The translations under genes and the position numbers were made by a program. Positions 13,001 to 23,712 of a stretch of DNA of 64,000 nucleotides are shown piece after piece (position 1 is the first letter of the stretch; the number at the start of each line of letters is the position of its first letter). The notes under the pieces were generated by a model. That model was not told where the DNA came from and did not search any database. It worked only from the letters and a program-made list of their open reading frames with translations. Source of the stretch: Telmatactis stephensoni. Taxonomy: Eukaryota; Cnidaria; Anthozoa; Actiniaria; Isophelliidae. The stretch is from assembly GCA_029948255.1 (NCBI GenBank), contig JALIZF010001919.1:1478017-1542016 (forward strand), written 5' to 3'.

Positions 13001-16000
13001 ATAACTATAACTTACTGTAAATTGAAGGGGTCAGTGCAAAAACAGCATTAATGATCTCTTATCAAAATCTTAATTCTCCCTAAAAATATTTTCAAGGGAG
13101 AATTCAGTTTTTGATCAGATCTTAGCTTTCCAGTTTCAAGAAGTGTAAACATTTTATTGGAGTGGTCCTAGCTGCTCTACAGACCTGAAGCTGTACTTAT
13201 AGATGTGTCAATCAACCCTGGCTAATTATCAATAATCTTACCTTTAACTTATCACAGTTGATGACACCTTTTAATATATAGCATAACTGGGTAATACTGT
13301 AATTTTGATCTCTGTTTAACCATTGAATACTAAAAATAGTACTTGTTAGCCATCCAATTTCCACTGTATAATGTTCACTGTTAATTAATATTAAAAATGA
13401 ATATTTCAGTATTGTAAATAAGGGCTGTTGTAAGATTGAACTGATGAGAAATACTGGTGTAAAGGTTGGTAAAAGGACAGTCAAGCAATTTTTTTGAAGT
13501 TAGAGAAATCTTCAACTTACAATAATTGTAGATTTCTCTTTTTTCCTTCCTTCCTTCCTCCCTCCCTCCCTCCCTCCATTCCTTCCATTCCTTCTTTTCC
13601 CTTCTTTCTTTTGTCTTCTTTACTTGTACAATATACATGTATAATTATTATACATGTATATTGTACAAGTAAAGAAGACAAAAGAAAGAAAGAAAGAAGG
13701 GAAAAGAAGGAAAGGAAGGAATGGAGGGAGGGAGGGAGGAAGGAAGGAAGGAAGGAAAAAAGGAAGGACAGAAAAAGGAAGGAAGGAAAAAAGGAAGGAC
13801 AGAAAAAGGAAGGACAGAAAAAGGAAGGAAGGAAGGAAGTCAAGGGAAGGAAAAAAAGAAAGAAGGAAGGAAAAGGGAATGAAGATCAAACTTACATATC
13901 TTTCATTTGTGCAGGTGGCTGTATATGAGAAGCCTTTGGTAGCATATCAGGGTTTAATGGTAGCTTGGTTAGGTCTATAACCTTAACTTTAACAGTAGGA
14001 TTACCAGTGCCAGGCTTGGGGTAAGCAATTTTATGTTCTGAGATATATTCATCACTTGGATCACCATACCAAGAAAATACATAGTCTTTGACTTTTGAGT
14101 CATTAAATTGTACATAAGTTAGATAAGAACCATCTTTGGAGAAATACAGTGCATGGTCAGAATTTAAAACTTCCTCTGTTGAAAGAAAGATAAATGAATT
14201 GCAAGGGTAAATACTCCAACTAAAGAAAATAGAAAACACAGACACAGTTTGAGCTGTCATCAAATTGATCATTATCTTAAGCATGAACAATTCTGGCAAA
14301 TAAAAATTCTCTCTCCCTCAAAAAAATTTGTTTTAATTATATATTTTATTGACATCACCAACCTTGATAAACCCAGTCTGGGACTCCATTAAAAATCTGA
14401 TGCTTTTTTCCTGAATTTGTTAATGTATGAATTTTGTCTGGTTGTGAAACATCTTTAATGTAATACATATCATTCTCTGCAACAAATACCTGTCAATTTA
14501 ATACAAAATAATAAAGTTATATTTTAATAACTGGAATGACACAAAATTCCCATATGAGGATGTCAATTCACTTTTAACCTTTACGGCCAATATAAAATGG
14601 CTCACTTTTGCACTTGAATAGCAATGAAGGACACAAAAAAGGGGATTATATATAATAGCATAATATACAACTATTAAATACATAATATATATTTTTAACA
14701 AAACTTATTATGCTAATAAATGCATAATTATGTAATAATAATATAATATAAATAAAATACATAACAAAAATAGGCAAAAAACAATCACTTAAATTTAGTT
14801 CAATGAAACATAAAATATGCCACAAAACAATCACTTAAATTTTGTTAAGTACTGATTCTCCATTTATGTCACAAAACAATCCCTTATATTTCATTATATT
14901 GGAGGCAGCATGGCTGAGTGGTCGGAGCATTGGTCTAGCAATCTGGCAGTCCCAGGTTCGATTCCTGCTCTGGCCACTAGCTGAGACTGAATTTGTTCCG
15001 ATTTCGATTAGTTCAAATTCAGTTTCTCGGCCATGCTTGTAATGTAGTTGTGGAACTGGTTTGCCTCCTTGCCAGTTGGGATTCTTAATCGATTTATGTT
15101 TGATTATACTTCATTTCATTTCAGTTCATTTCAACCACATTTGATTATATACATAATACACATTAGATATTGCGGTATATAAATCTTAAACAATATTATT
15201 ATTATTTTTTTTGAGATAAATCATATGAATAAAGTTTTCATTATTATTGACATTATTATTATTATTATATATACTGATTCTTGATTCTTCATTATTATTG
15301 ACATTATTATTATTATTATTGCTGGGAGCGAAGCGAGCAGCAATACTATTCTTGATGTGGGATTCCTGTGCGATTTATGACGTCACCTTAATATTGATCC
15401 GCGAACTCGATTTTTATGTACGGTGGTATGTTCATGGCGAGCCTTGACGTCACAGGGATAAATTGGGATTCCTGTGCGATTCCATTCGAGAGGTTTTATG
15501 TTTCTCGAAGTATAAATGAGGGTCACAAAATGCTAAATGATATTTTTTCGAGAGGGCAATGTTCTGTTACGGGTCATTTGCGTATTACTGTTCGAATCGA
15601 AGCTCGTCTACGGGCCGAATCAATTCAAAGCAAGATAATAAGTATGAAGTGAGGTCGCGCTGAGAATCTCTGCAATATATATGGTTACCCCACGAAAGAA
15701 AATTTTATACTTTGTATGTGATGGAATTGTATTTATCATTCGTTTGATCTAAAGCGTCAAATAGTACAGTAGACAATGCGGTATCTTTGACCGTGATGCA
15801 ACGTACAACTAGCTTTTTAAAATCAGTTAGTTTTATAATCATTGCCAACGCTAGCCGTTTGTGATTGTTTGAAAAATTGCTTTTACTCAGTGCTAAATAT
15901 TTTGAACTGTGTGTGTCCGACACTGATCCTGGAGAATTATGTTTTGTAGTTCACCATTGAAGGTCAACTAGCAGTGTTCGTCACACAACGCACAAGAGAT

Positions 16001-19000
16001 AGACAAGAAACATTTCATATATCAGAGAAAGCGGTGTACTTTCGTGAGTTTTAGGGGAACAGTTCTGCTAACGTGGATACACCAGCTGTTTTCTGCTCGC
16101 AGCACTTCACTTTCTATTAGAAATGGCTAGTTTTTATATATACTGATTCTTGATTTTTATTAGTTCATATTCATATTCATGAATATGGTGCTGGACGTCA
16201 CCCAGCCATGTGGGATGTTGGTTCACACAGCTCGAAATACTACGAGCATGCTCATTGAACCGGGCATAAACTAATGCCTCAAGGTGTTTTAGAAACACTG
16301 ACGAATAAATATAAAAGTGTGACCAGTAACCAGAAACCGTGGACAGCTGTTTCGGCCTTGTTGGGCCTCATCAGCACGGTGAACTGGATACTGGTCAAAG
16401 TTCCCACTAGAAAAATGAATATGGTGCTGGACGTCACCCAGCCATGTGGGATGTTGGTTCACACAGCTCGAAATACTACGAGCATGCTCATTGAACCGGG
16501 CATAAACTAATGCCTCAAGATGTTTTAGAAACACTGACGAATAAATACACTTTTATTCATATTCATATTTCATTACAATCAGATGGTGTGATAATACTCA
16601 TAAAACTAAAGACCATTTAATAACAAGACATCACCATTTTGACATGTCCTTTAACAATGTACATTATATAAATTACAGTACAGTACATAAATGATGCATG
16701 TACTTGCATACAGTCCATTGCCGGATTTCATATCGTGAGAGCCTGGGTACGAGTCCCTGAATATTGCGCCAATCAACACAAGACCCACATATTCAGAAAG
16801 AGCATATCAAGCTTAACAATATTCTAAAGTTTGATGTTAATTGGTTTAATATTGAGCGAGATACAGCCACTCAAAAAGCGAAAAAAAATTACAAAGAAAT
16901 GTATGGGAATCCGGACAAATGACAGCAAGTGTCTGGATTCCATACATTTCTTTGTAATTTTTTCGGTTTTTGAATGGCTGTTACTCATTCAGTATTAAAC
17001 CAATTAACACCAAACTTAAGAATATTGTTAAGTTTGATATGCTCTTTCCGAATATGTGGGTCTTGTGTTGATTGGCGCAATATTCAGGGACTCGTACCCA
17101 GGCTCTCACGATATGAAATCCGGCAATGATGTCTACTCTTACCACTGAGTCTTGAGTTGGACTCCATTCTACATATTGTATTTTACTATTTGCCTTGATC
17201 TTGAACTTGTTTCTAAAGATAGATAAGTAAATTATAGGGCTATACAAATAAACTACTGGAAACTGAAATGGCCATACTTTGATGCTACTATTATATGGTT
17301 TACAGTGTAGACTAAAACATTCTGGAAATATTAATTAAATTCACTTGCTTTAATTTGTTGGTCACTAGCTCTGAGTACTTACCAAAACATAATTATAATA
17401 ATGGCAAATGCACACATAATTTTTGCATCCTCACAGACAAAGAGTCTTAAATCCAATACTTAATAATTCCACTTTCAAAATATTGAGTGAGTGATCAGTG
17501 ATCAACAAATATGAGGTCAAGTTGAGGCTCACAATCAGGGGAAACCAAATGCAAATTATGTTTCCAGTACTTAAAGGAACCTGCTTGATTCTGAAATGCT
17601 CTTAAACCAATAAAATGAGAGTGGTCTATTATCAGAGAATGTTTCCACTAAAAATAAAGGTGTATTAGTAAATAATATTAGTAGTATCTTACTTGGTGTT
17701 GATGTTATAAATGTAGTAATCTGCATAAGATGAATATCGGTATTCCTGTTATAAACACCATTAAAAATAAACAGTCATGTAAGTATTAGACCCTTCTCTC
17801 ATACATTTTCGTGAATATAAATATTCCTCTTATATGGAACAAGACTGTTTGTTTGGAAAAGTATCTTATTCCCCAAACAATTAAATATTAGAAAACATTC
17901 ACTCATTGGTAAAGTAAAAATATGAGGAAGATGGTAAAACCAGGACGGGGACAAACAGGAACAGGGACGTAATAAATAAAACATAATAAATTTTCCGTGT
18001 TACTTTTACCTTGAATTTTCAAAGCATCTTTGTCATCAAAATGCTCGAATTCACAATGAGTACTATTTTTGTACACACTGGATAAATTCACAAATATATA
18101 TTTCATGGTCAGCGGTTTTCCATCTTGGGATACCTTTGCCGTGTGAACAAAAACAAAATGGTGGTTCGTCTCAGCAGCATTTGAGTAATTATAATGCTGG
18201 AAATAACATTTGCATGCAACTTTCTCCATCCTTCAAGCAGACTTTTTGGTGAAACTTTGCAGAGGACAGCTAGCATAAAACTACAGATTACCGATCATAA
18301 TTTACAAGTTCATTTCAATTATGAAAGTATGCATCAGAGAAACCCAGCAGACAAAAGTAATAAATGAAGCCTACTTTTTATGCATTTTCATGTTGTTTTA
18401 TAACAAAGATTTTTCATTTGAGTACTACTGCAAATCACTGCTTATGGACCTTGTGGTGCAAATATAGTTTTCATTTGACTGTCTGAGGACAAAGACAGGG
18501 TTCGTACTCTTTTGGAGTATCAAAATTCCATGACTTTCAATGACCTTTTCCATGACTGTTTTTTATATTTTCCATGACCAAAATATAGATGATACTTTTC
18601 ATGAAAATGGATTACTTTCTATTGGAAAAAATAATATTTCATCTTTTTGACTAAAATCAAGCTACGATTATTTTTCTTGTGCCATTTTCCATGACCTTAA
18701 TCTAAATTCCATGACTTTCCAGCCCTGGAAAAGAAATCATGAAAATCCATGACTTTCCAGGTTTTCCATGACCCATACGAACCCTGAAAGACGCATTTCA
18801 AATTTGATGTTTAAGTGTTGTTTTATATTTTATTGGTAATATTCATACATTTTGAAATCAATTCCCCGCATCCCCATGTCCTTGTTCCCATGTCCCTGTT
18901 TGTCCCCGTCCTGGTTTTACCACCATCCAAAATATGAAACCTGTTACACTCATGAAATCAATTGCAACATGTACATGCCAAAAACAGTCCCATGCTTTTA

Positions 19001-21489
19001 CACCTGATTTGAATTAACACACATATCTGATAGGGATAACACACGTTTCAGTTCAGTTTGCAAAGCTTACCGGTTTCACATCCACTGGATAAATTACCCA
19101 CTTTTTACTTGCTGACAAGTATATTTTGGACCCCATGTCTTTCTAGAAAGTGAAAAGGGAGAAATTATGTACAGAAATACATAATTATATCAACTAGAAA
19201 ATAAACTCTATATTCTCTCTAAATTCCCTTAATTCTCAATCATGTAGTTAGTTATTTATTTGTTTGCTGTTTAAAATATAAACTGATATGTGCATACAGT
19301 GTAGGTATACATACACTAAAAGCAATAATTGAAAGGGGGGATTGAGCATTATAAATCAAACTCTCTTTTAATTCCTTGAGACCCTCAAATTAATTAAAAC
19401 ATGGTTAGAATAAAAATTATTTGTCTGACCAATATACATGATTGTAAATAGACAGAAAAAAATTGGAATTTATTTAGAGATGACATCATTCACATGCATT
19501 TGTACTGAATACATAATATATAGAAGATCTCTCAGATCACACAGAGGTGATAGTATTAATATAATATTATATTTCTTATTCAAGATTTAGGCTAAATCAA
19601 CATTGCACTCAGTAATTTAAATATATTTGAAAATACATCTCTGATTTTCTCTCTTTCCCCAATCCACATTGAAACAGCATTCTTCTTAGACCAAACAGAA
19701 TGTCATTCTTATGAATGGCAGAAGGTCTACAACAGTAGCAATGTGATGTAATTTGAAATTTGTACAAATTATTTTTATTATAGTGTGAACAAATATGTAC
19801 AGTAGTCATGTACTATGTACATGTCTTTGGGCTTAATTATAAACCATTTACTGTACATGTACAAAAATATGCAACATAATTATATTACTCAGTCACTCGA
19901 TCATTGTAATAAGCTTTGTTATAGAGTACTGGACACTTAAGGGGTACAAATTACTTACAGTTTCCTCAGCAGAAAGAAGAGTTCTTGAAGTATTTTCAGT
20001 TGGGTTAATGATATCTAATCTACCTCCTGGACCTCTAGTCATGTATTCATCATCTAAAATGAAGAATGATATAATTTTAAAAAGATAATTTTGTGTAATC
20101 CCAGGAGTGAATCAACTATACAGCACACACACACACACACCTTTCTGTTTGGCCAAAGGAGATCAGGTTAATTAATAAACAACCAACACAAGACCAGTGA
20201 TCAAAATAAAGCTAAATAAACCTCTCCCCCCACCATAAGTGTGGGAGGGTTGGTGAATGACAATGGACAATCTGAACAATCCGAACAGCTATAGACATGA
20301 TAAGCAAACATTACAAAGATAACAAAGGAGCATGACTTTAGATAATATTACAAACATGTGATAAGGTAACCATTAATTAAATAAGATGGAGGGAATTCAT
20401 GAAATATTATATGAAGGACCTCCAAAATCACCCAATTAATCCTTTGAATGTATAGGTTTTCCATGTACAGCCTAAAATTTGAGACTTAGTTGTTTACATG
20501 TATGTTTATTAGTTTTCCTTCCTGAAAAGGCTGGGTGACCACAACAGCTTTTACACCAATTAGACAGTGGGTCCTGTAGCATACTTAGGTAGGCCAGAAC
20601 CCATGCACACACAAGGACAATTATTTCATGGCATACATGTACTCGCCCTGAGTAGTACCAAGTTTTTAATGTCCCACCAATGCAAGTTATGAAGTACAGA
20701 TAGATGAGGCCTACAATTTCATGTCCTTAATATCTGAGTAGACATGAAGGTCTAACTATTTTCAGATGTAATTACAAAGGCAGTACTTTCTCCTCAATTA
20801 TTTTTGAGAACCTGAACATAATGGTCAGGCTAGGGAATCAAGTCCCAACCTTCCAAACTGAAGACTGGTGCTCAACTAACTGAACCAACCAAGCAAGGAT
20901 ATGTAAACTATATAATTATCTATCAGTCCTTCCATTATTGATTGGAAATCAGAAATCTACAATCTAACCAAAATTACCTGAAATCCAGTCAACGTGATAG
21001 GAACTTGGATTGTATACTCCACTTAAAACATCTTCTATTGTAACAGCAGTATTATCTCTTTTTAGTCTACTTGCTTGTTCATTACTTCCTTTTTCTGCAA
21101 AATAAAAACACCATCAACTAATTCAATAAATTACCAGAGGAAAGTGATTTTCAAACTGTATAATTTGTTATTGGTTGGTGACCAAAAAACTGTTTCCAGA
21201 CACCTTAAGTTTATGAACAAAATATCTCACATTATAATGGTATACCATAGTTTAGACTGATATGGATTGATTTTTAAGCACACTTTTCCAATAATGGTCT
21301 ATAATCTTTTCTTATCTCTTTAATTTCCTGTTTTCCATCTTGGATTCTACCACCTTTATTATAAATGGATGAGAAGAGAACTAAGGTTGCATTAAGGCGC
21401 CATCCTATGCTCACAGTCTACCATGCATGATCAGTATATGTTTTTGTAAAGCACCTAGAGCAGATTTTGGATAGGCGCTATATAAATGA

Positions 21490-21530
<41 letters not shown>

Positions 21531-23262
21531 CAATGCAAGGCTGTGCTTTCACTTAATATCAGGTAGCTCTTTAGGCATCCAGCTACCACACTAGCATTTA
21601 TTAATACCATACCATATTAAGTTAATACACAAATATTAGTTGCCTCAGGCACCCAAGCATAATGCTAGAGCACACAGCTTTGCAGTGAAAGACAAAATAC
21701 AACTCCTTTGATTCATATGCAAATATAGTGGTTCTACCTTCATTTGAAATGGCTAAATCAAAAGGGCAAATAAAATGCAAGTGAAAATTGAAATAAAAAC
21801 GCCAAGATTTAACAAAATAAAATAATTTTGATAAAATCTAAAACAAAATGACGTGAATTTTTATTTTTTAGAGGAATGCACCCATTAAATGGGTCTTTTT
21901 TTTCATTTCACCTATGACAACAACACAAAAGATAAGGAATTTAATAGTAGGAATGATTAAATATTACGGTACTCAGAATTCCTCTCATCTTTTGTGCAAA
22001 TACATAGGTTTTTATCTCAATACTTCACCAGACCAACAGCACACCTACAGAGCTAGAGCATGAATCACATTTTCACTTTTTCCTGTTTGCTATAAATGCC
22101 TAACTTTTTAATAGCTTAATATTTCCCTATATAATTCCCGTAGATAGACAAAAATGTAAATATTCTAACATGGAATGCGAACAAATTGAATGAAATTTCG
22201 ATTGTTAAAATTTTCTCTAGCGTATCCCTGAAATAGAGACGATTAGATATTTTCATAATTTGACTCGCTAATTTTTTTTGCGTGATTTTGATGACAACAC
22301 GTAAGCTTAAGTAAAGCCTGACAGTAACTGAAAATATAGAACCATCCTAATTCTACTTTATATTCATCCACTCATGAAATTTTGCCAAAATAAAAGGCTA
22401 CAACAATAACAAAAATCAGTATATTAAATAATCTGAGTCTTCATAACGAACAAGGGTTGTTTTTGGTTTGTTCGACTGACGCCTAATGAAACACCAGAAC
22501 ACCAGTCACCAGTGACCGCCATGGCATCTTGATCAATGCCCTCCTTCACGAACACGGTAGCGCCACAAAATTATATAATTTGAGGTTTTTAAGTGCCAAC
22601 CACAAACGATACATTCTGAATAAACTTAGCTAATAAGCTGTAAAAGCTAGGCCTTACTAGGTAAGATCCGTTTCTAGTGCGTTAATAATAAATGGGCAAT
22701 TTGGATCTCGAGACTTTATAACCTGCTTCCCGTAGTGAAAAACCTGCCCAATAAATACACTATCATTTCTAAAACGAAAAATTCTGAACCAAAAGACATC
22801 TTCCATCAAAAAACAGTTATTCTCATTTGATTTGAAGACTCCAATATTTGTTTCTCCAATAGAAAAGTTGATCAACCGCAAGCTAATAAATCTTACAGCT
22901 GGGGTTTCTGATGAGCTCCGATAAAATGACAAACATTATGATGTTTTTATCCTCCATGTAAGCGGGTTTTATCTCTCACTAGCTCTGTTTGTTGCATAGT
23001 CAAAACCTGACAATTCTTAAGTATTCCAAATGAAGAACTCACCCGAATAAAGAGTGACAAATACAGCAACTATGATGACCGCAGCTGCTAAAGTTGTGAC
23101 CCCAAAAAAGACAACAAGAGCGCGCTTGTTGATTCTCAGCGATGATTGCCCTTCACCGTCAACCAGAGGAGACTTTGCTGATTTTAAATCTTCCATTTCC
23201 ATGGCAAAATAACGATGTGGATCTGAGTTATTCTCCAGCAACCTTTGATTGCCGTCTGCCAT
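1025..23262 (-). CDS. DPP4-like: Dipeptidyl peptidase 4-like membrane serine protease (3' end beyond window)
   Basis: S9B prolyl dipeptidase; family members cleave X-Pro or X-Ala dipeptides outside the cell. Exons 5' to 3': 23262-23043, 21094-20978, 20053-19959, 19142-19071, 17745-17693, 17212-17143, 14489-14363, 14175-13896, 13377-13242, 8785-8744, 8446-8339, 7597-7518, 7424-7359, 5902-5844, 5730-5662, 5248-5195, 4197-4087, 3688-3619, 3346-3322, 3211-3105, 2206-2141, 2059-2005, 1649-1547, 1261-1203, 1097-1025. All junctions are GT-AG and phases agree: 2,317 nt, 772 codons. Exon 1 gives a cytosolic tail of about 47 residues and one membrane helix (about 48-72). Visible family motifs are the substrate-binding double Glu in DWVYQEEV, CLSC, YGGPATQ, the nucleophile motif GWSYGG, YTERYMGLP, and HGTGD with the acidic catalytic residue. 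The catalytic His exon is missing because the window ends. Both Glu residues and the Ser are kept, so this is an active DPP4/FAP type rather than the inactive DPP6/DPP10 type. Confidence 0.95.
2602..2810. mobile_element. MITE with CAGGGG...CCCCTG ends, hAT-like
   Basis: The ends are inverted: CAGGGGTGGATTTA on the left and TGGATCTGCCCCTG on the right. The flanks are GAGTT and TAGTT, an imperfect 5-bp target duplication. Inside, a short GCACCCCCTCCTGAAGACA unit is repeated. Similar ends recur at 24098, 37736 and, truncated, near 27890. The superfamily is inferred from the CAG...CTG ends. Confidence 0.6.
2845..2945 (-). mobile_element. SINE 3' fragment
   Basis: On the minus strand this matches the tail of the SINE at 14.9 kb: both share CTGGTTTGCCTCCT, then GCCAGTTGGGATTCTTA and an A/T-rich tail. 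The tRNA-like head is absent, so this is a 5'-truncated copy in an intron of the DPP4-like gene. Confidence 0.6.
4706..4894. mobile_element. Foldback MITE with CACAGGGAAAAA ends
   Basis: The 189-bp segment begins CACAGGGAAAAAAATGTCA and ends TGACTTTTTCCCCCTGTG, with a second inverted block (CCTGGGTCTAA / TTAGACCCAGG) inside. I could not define a clear target duplication, so the superfamily is unassigned. It lies in a DPP4-like intron. Confidence 0.6.
5471..5520. repeat. (GGGGGA)n microsatellite
   Basis: About seven tandem GGGGGA units form a G-run purine tract in an intron of the DPP4-like gene. It could form a G-quadruplex on the plus strand. Confidence 0.85.
6541..6741. mobile_element. Near-perfect palindromic MITE with TA-flanked ends
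   Basis: Two arms of about 92 bp, starting TATACACCTATTTCAAAAAA and ending in its reverse complement, surround a loop of about 18 bp at 6633-6650. Arm mismatches are very few. A TA lies at each outer end, which suits a TA-targeting (mariner-like) element, but there is no coding sequence to confirm this. Confidence 0.7.
6991..7253. repeat. Pair of diverged direct repeats of about 100 bp
   Basis: The copies at 6991-7086 and 7149-7253 share CCAGTTAGAAC, then GGTTTC, AGCAGGCTGGAGGATTTT, a CAA-rich stretch, and ATGCAAAT(C/G)AGAAAGTCCCA. They are separated by about 62 bp. The element family is not recognised. Confidence 0.6.
8035..8095. repeat. 11-bp GGTAACGGTAA minisatellite
   Basis: About five tandem copies of GGTAACGGTAA or close variants are followed by a small inverted repeat around TAAGTGGTCG / CGACCACTTA. 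It is intronic in the DPP4-like gene. Confidence 0.7.
8207..8246. repeat. (ATC)n microsatellite
   Basis: A run of ATC triplets with one CTATC interruption, in the intron between DPP4-like exons 11 and 12. Confidence 0.85.
9037..12719. mobile_element. 3.7-kb giant inverted repeat (foldback element)
   Basis: The left arm 9037-10677 and right arm 11036-12719 are near-identical reverse complements of about 1.64-1.68 kb, around a spacer of about 358 bp. The outer ends are AACACCGGCTAAAAACAAC and its complement, each bordered by CTAT, a possible 4-bp target duplication. The right arm has about 45 extra bases near 11785-11830, explained by a deletion in the left arm between TGCA microhomologies. 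Palindromic motifs of the type GTAACATTAC occur repeatedly in the arms and spacer. Short open frames exist but no transposase is recognisable. The whole unit sits in DPP4-like intron 9. Confidence 0.9.
13541..13880. repeat. Polypyrimidine/polypurine palindrome plus (GGAA)n tract
   Basis: A CCTT/CCCT-rich arm (13541-13645) is mirrored by a GGAA/GGGA-rich arm (13649-13757) through an AT-rich centre containing two copies of ATACATGTATA-like sequence. More GGAA/AAAGGAAGG repeats continue to about 13880, ending 15 bp before DPP4-like exon 8 (13896-14175). The Lys/Glu-rich and Ser/Phe-rich open frames here are repeat artefacts. Confidence 0.85.
14903..15135 (+). mobile_element. tRNA-derived SINE
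   Basis: The head has a pol III A box, TGGCTGAGTGG (14911-14921), and B box, GGTTCGATTCC (14955-14965), at tRNA-like spacing. An unrelated body follows, with TTTGCCTCCTTGCCAGTTGGG and a CATTTCA-rich tail. The body also occurs in reverse at 2845-2945, showing that it is a dispersed repeat. It lies in DPP4-like intron 6, antisense to the gene. Confidence 0.8.
15266..16155. mobile_element. Insertion bounded by identical 21-bp direct repeats
   Basis: The same 21 bp, beginning TATATATACTGATTC and ending TTGATT, occurs at 15266-15286 and 16135-16155 and encloses about 850 bp of less AT-rich sequence. The enclosed part starts with a small hairpin around GGAGCGAAGCGAGCAGC. No coding region is recognised. 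The exact repeats suggest a target duplication or a local duplication. Confidence 0.5.
16181..16549 (-). mobile_element. Retrozyme-like tandem repeat, 236-bp unit
   Basis: Sequence 16181-16312 is repeated at 16417-16548 with a single difference in about 132 bp (G/A at 16283/16519), giving a 236-bp period over about 1.6 units. The part present once holds a complete hammerhead ribozyme on the minus strand. Similar TTCATATTCATATT sequence flanks both sides, consistent with a target duplication. Non-coding, ribozyme-bearing tandem units of a few hundred bases are the hallmark of retrozymes; Penelope-like pseudo-LTRs are the alternative. Confidence 0.8.
16321..16396 (-). ncRNA. Type I hammerhead self-cleaving ribozyme
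   Basis: Read on the minus strand: stem I 5' side GACCAGTATCCAG...ACCGTG, core CTGATGA, stem II GGCC-CAACAA-GGCC, core GAAA, a very short stem III (AC-AGCT-GT), cleavage triplet GTC, then stem I 3' side CACGGT...CTGGTTACTGGTC. The inner stem I pairing is six perfect base pairs and the outer part pairs again after an internal loop. All invariant core residues are present. Predicted cleavage lies between 16342 and 16341. It is in sense orientation within DPP4-like intron 6. Confidence 0.92.
16716..17128. mobile_element. 413-bp foldback element
   Basis: The outer arms CATTGCCGGATTTCATATCG... are reverse complements, as are the inner blocks around TACAAAGAAATGTATGG. The loop lies near 16908-16930. 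The right end stops 14 bp from the splice donor of DPP4-like exon 6 (17143-17212). No clear target duplication. Confidence 0.75.
17990..18229 (-). CDS. Unassigned open frame inside intronic element
   Basis: An open frame begins MEKVACKCYF and runs about 73 residues to a possible donor (AAG|GTAAAAG near 18010). It includes FVHTAKVSQDG and EFEHFDDKDALK. It does not match DPP4 and I recognise no family. It could be a transposon remnant or chance. Confidence 0.25.
18496..18786. mobile_element. 291-bp MITE with CAGGGTTCGTA ends and perfect 5-bp target duplication
   Basis: It starts CAGGGTTCGTAC and ends ATACGAACCCTG, flanked on both sides by AAAGA (18491-18495 and 18787-18791). The interior consists of repeated TCCATGACTTTCCA-type motifs. 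The CAG...CTG termini resemble hAT ends. It is nested in the element at 17926-18928. Confidence 0.8.
19143..19958. other. DPP4-like intron 3, no further feature
   Basis: AT-rich intron between exons 4 and 3 of the DPP4-like gene. I see no gene, RNA or clear repeat structure in it. Confidence 0.7.
21491..21530. repeat. (ATT)n microsatellite
   Basis: Thirteen or so ATT/TTA triplets in DPP4-like intron 1, preceded by AAGCACCTAGAG...TAGGCGCTATATAAATGATCATT, a repeat-tail context often seen next to (ATT)n in invertebrates (inference). Confidence 0.8.
21531..23042. other. Rest of DPP4-like intron 1
   Basis: No convincing feature. An open frame at 22657-22932 on the minus strand has no recognised motifs and no good splice context, so I do not call it a gene. 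Confidence 0.5.
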
Positions 23263-23683
23263 AGAATTTCATTAAGGAGATCAACGACGCTTGACAAACC
23301 TTCGGACAACTAACAACCCATGTTTATATTCTAGAGCCCATCTGAGTCCACAAATATCAGTTTCAGCGGTGATACAGCCAAAAGTGAAATTTTCCAAAAT
23401 AATTTTAAATTTGAGAATTTTGTTGTGAAAAAATAGCTCTTAACCATTTTTATTTCGATGGGACCTAATTAGGACAATGAGAGCATTAACAGCATTTTGG
23501 CTCCTTCAGAGTAGGAAGAATTTCGAACAACGTCCAGCAATCAGTTCCTGTCTTCCGTGTTCATGAGCAGCTAAAAGCATTCTCGTCCCCAGATCCCGGC
23601 TGAAGCCAAATAAAAGAGAATAGGAATAAGCTAACTAGTTGATAGAAACGGCTGTACACAGGCTAACTAGTTAACAAACAAAT

Positions 23684-23712
23684 ATGAATGAATGAATGAA
23701 TGAATGAATGAA
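23684..23712. repeat. (ATGA)n microsatellite
   Basis: About seven GAAT tetranucleotide units in the interval between the divergent DPP4-like and HSP70 genes. Confidence 0.85.

Larger units (their letters stand above)
17926..18928. mobile_element. About 1-kb element with 40-bp terminal inverted repeats
   Basis: The left end (17931-17968) reads ATGGTAAAACCAGGACGGGG and continues ACAAACAGG; the right end (18885-18927) is its reverse complement. AAAATATGA-like sequence flanks both sides. It contains an open frame (17990-18229, minus) and a nested MITE at 18496-18786. It lies in DPP4-like intron 4. Confidence 0.55.

Noticed and set aside
13438..13470. CTGATGAGAAA as a second hammerhead core
   Set aside because: No stem II and no pairing for stems I or III.
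13494..13980. Lys/Glu/Arg-rich and Ser/Phe-rich open frames
   Set aside because: Products of the GGAA/CCTT repeat and palindrome; no splice structure.
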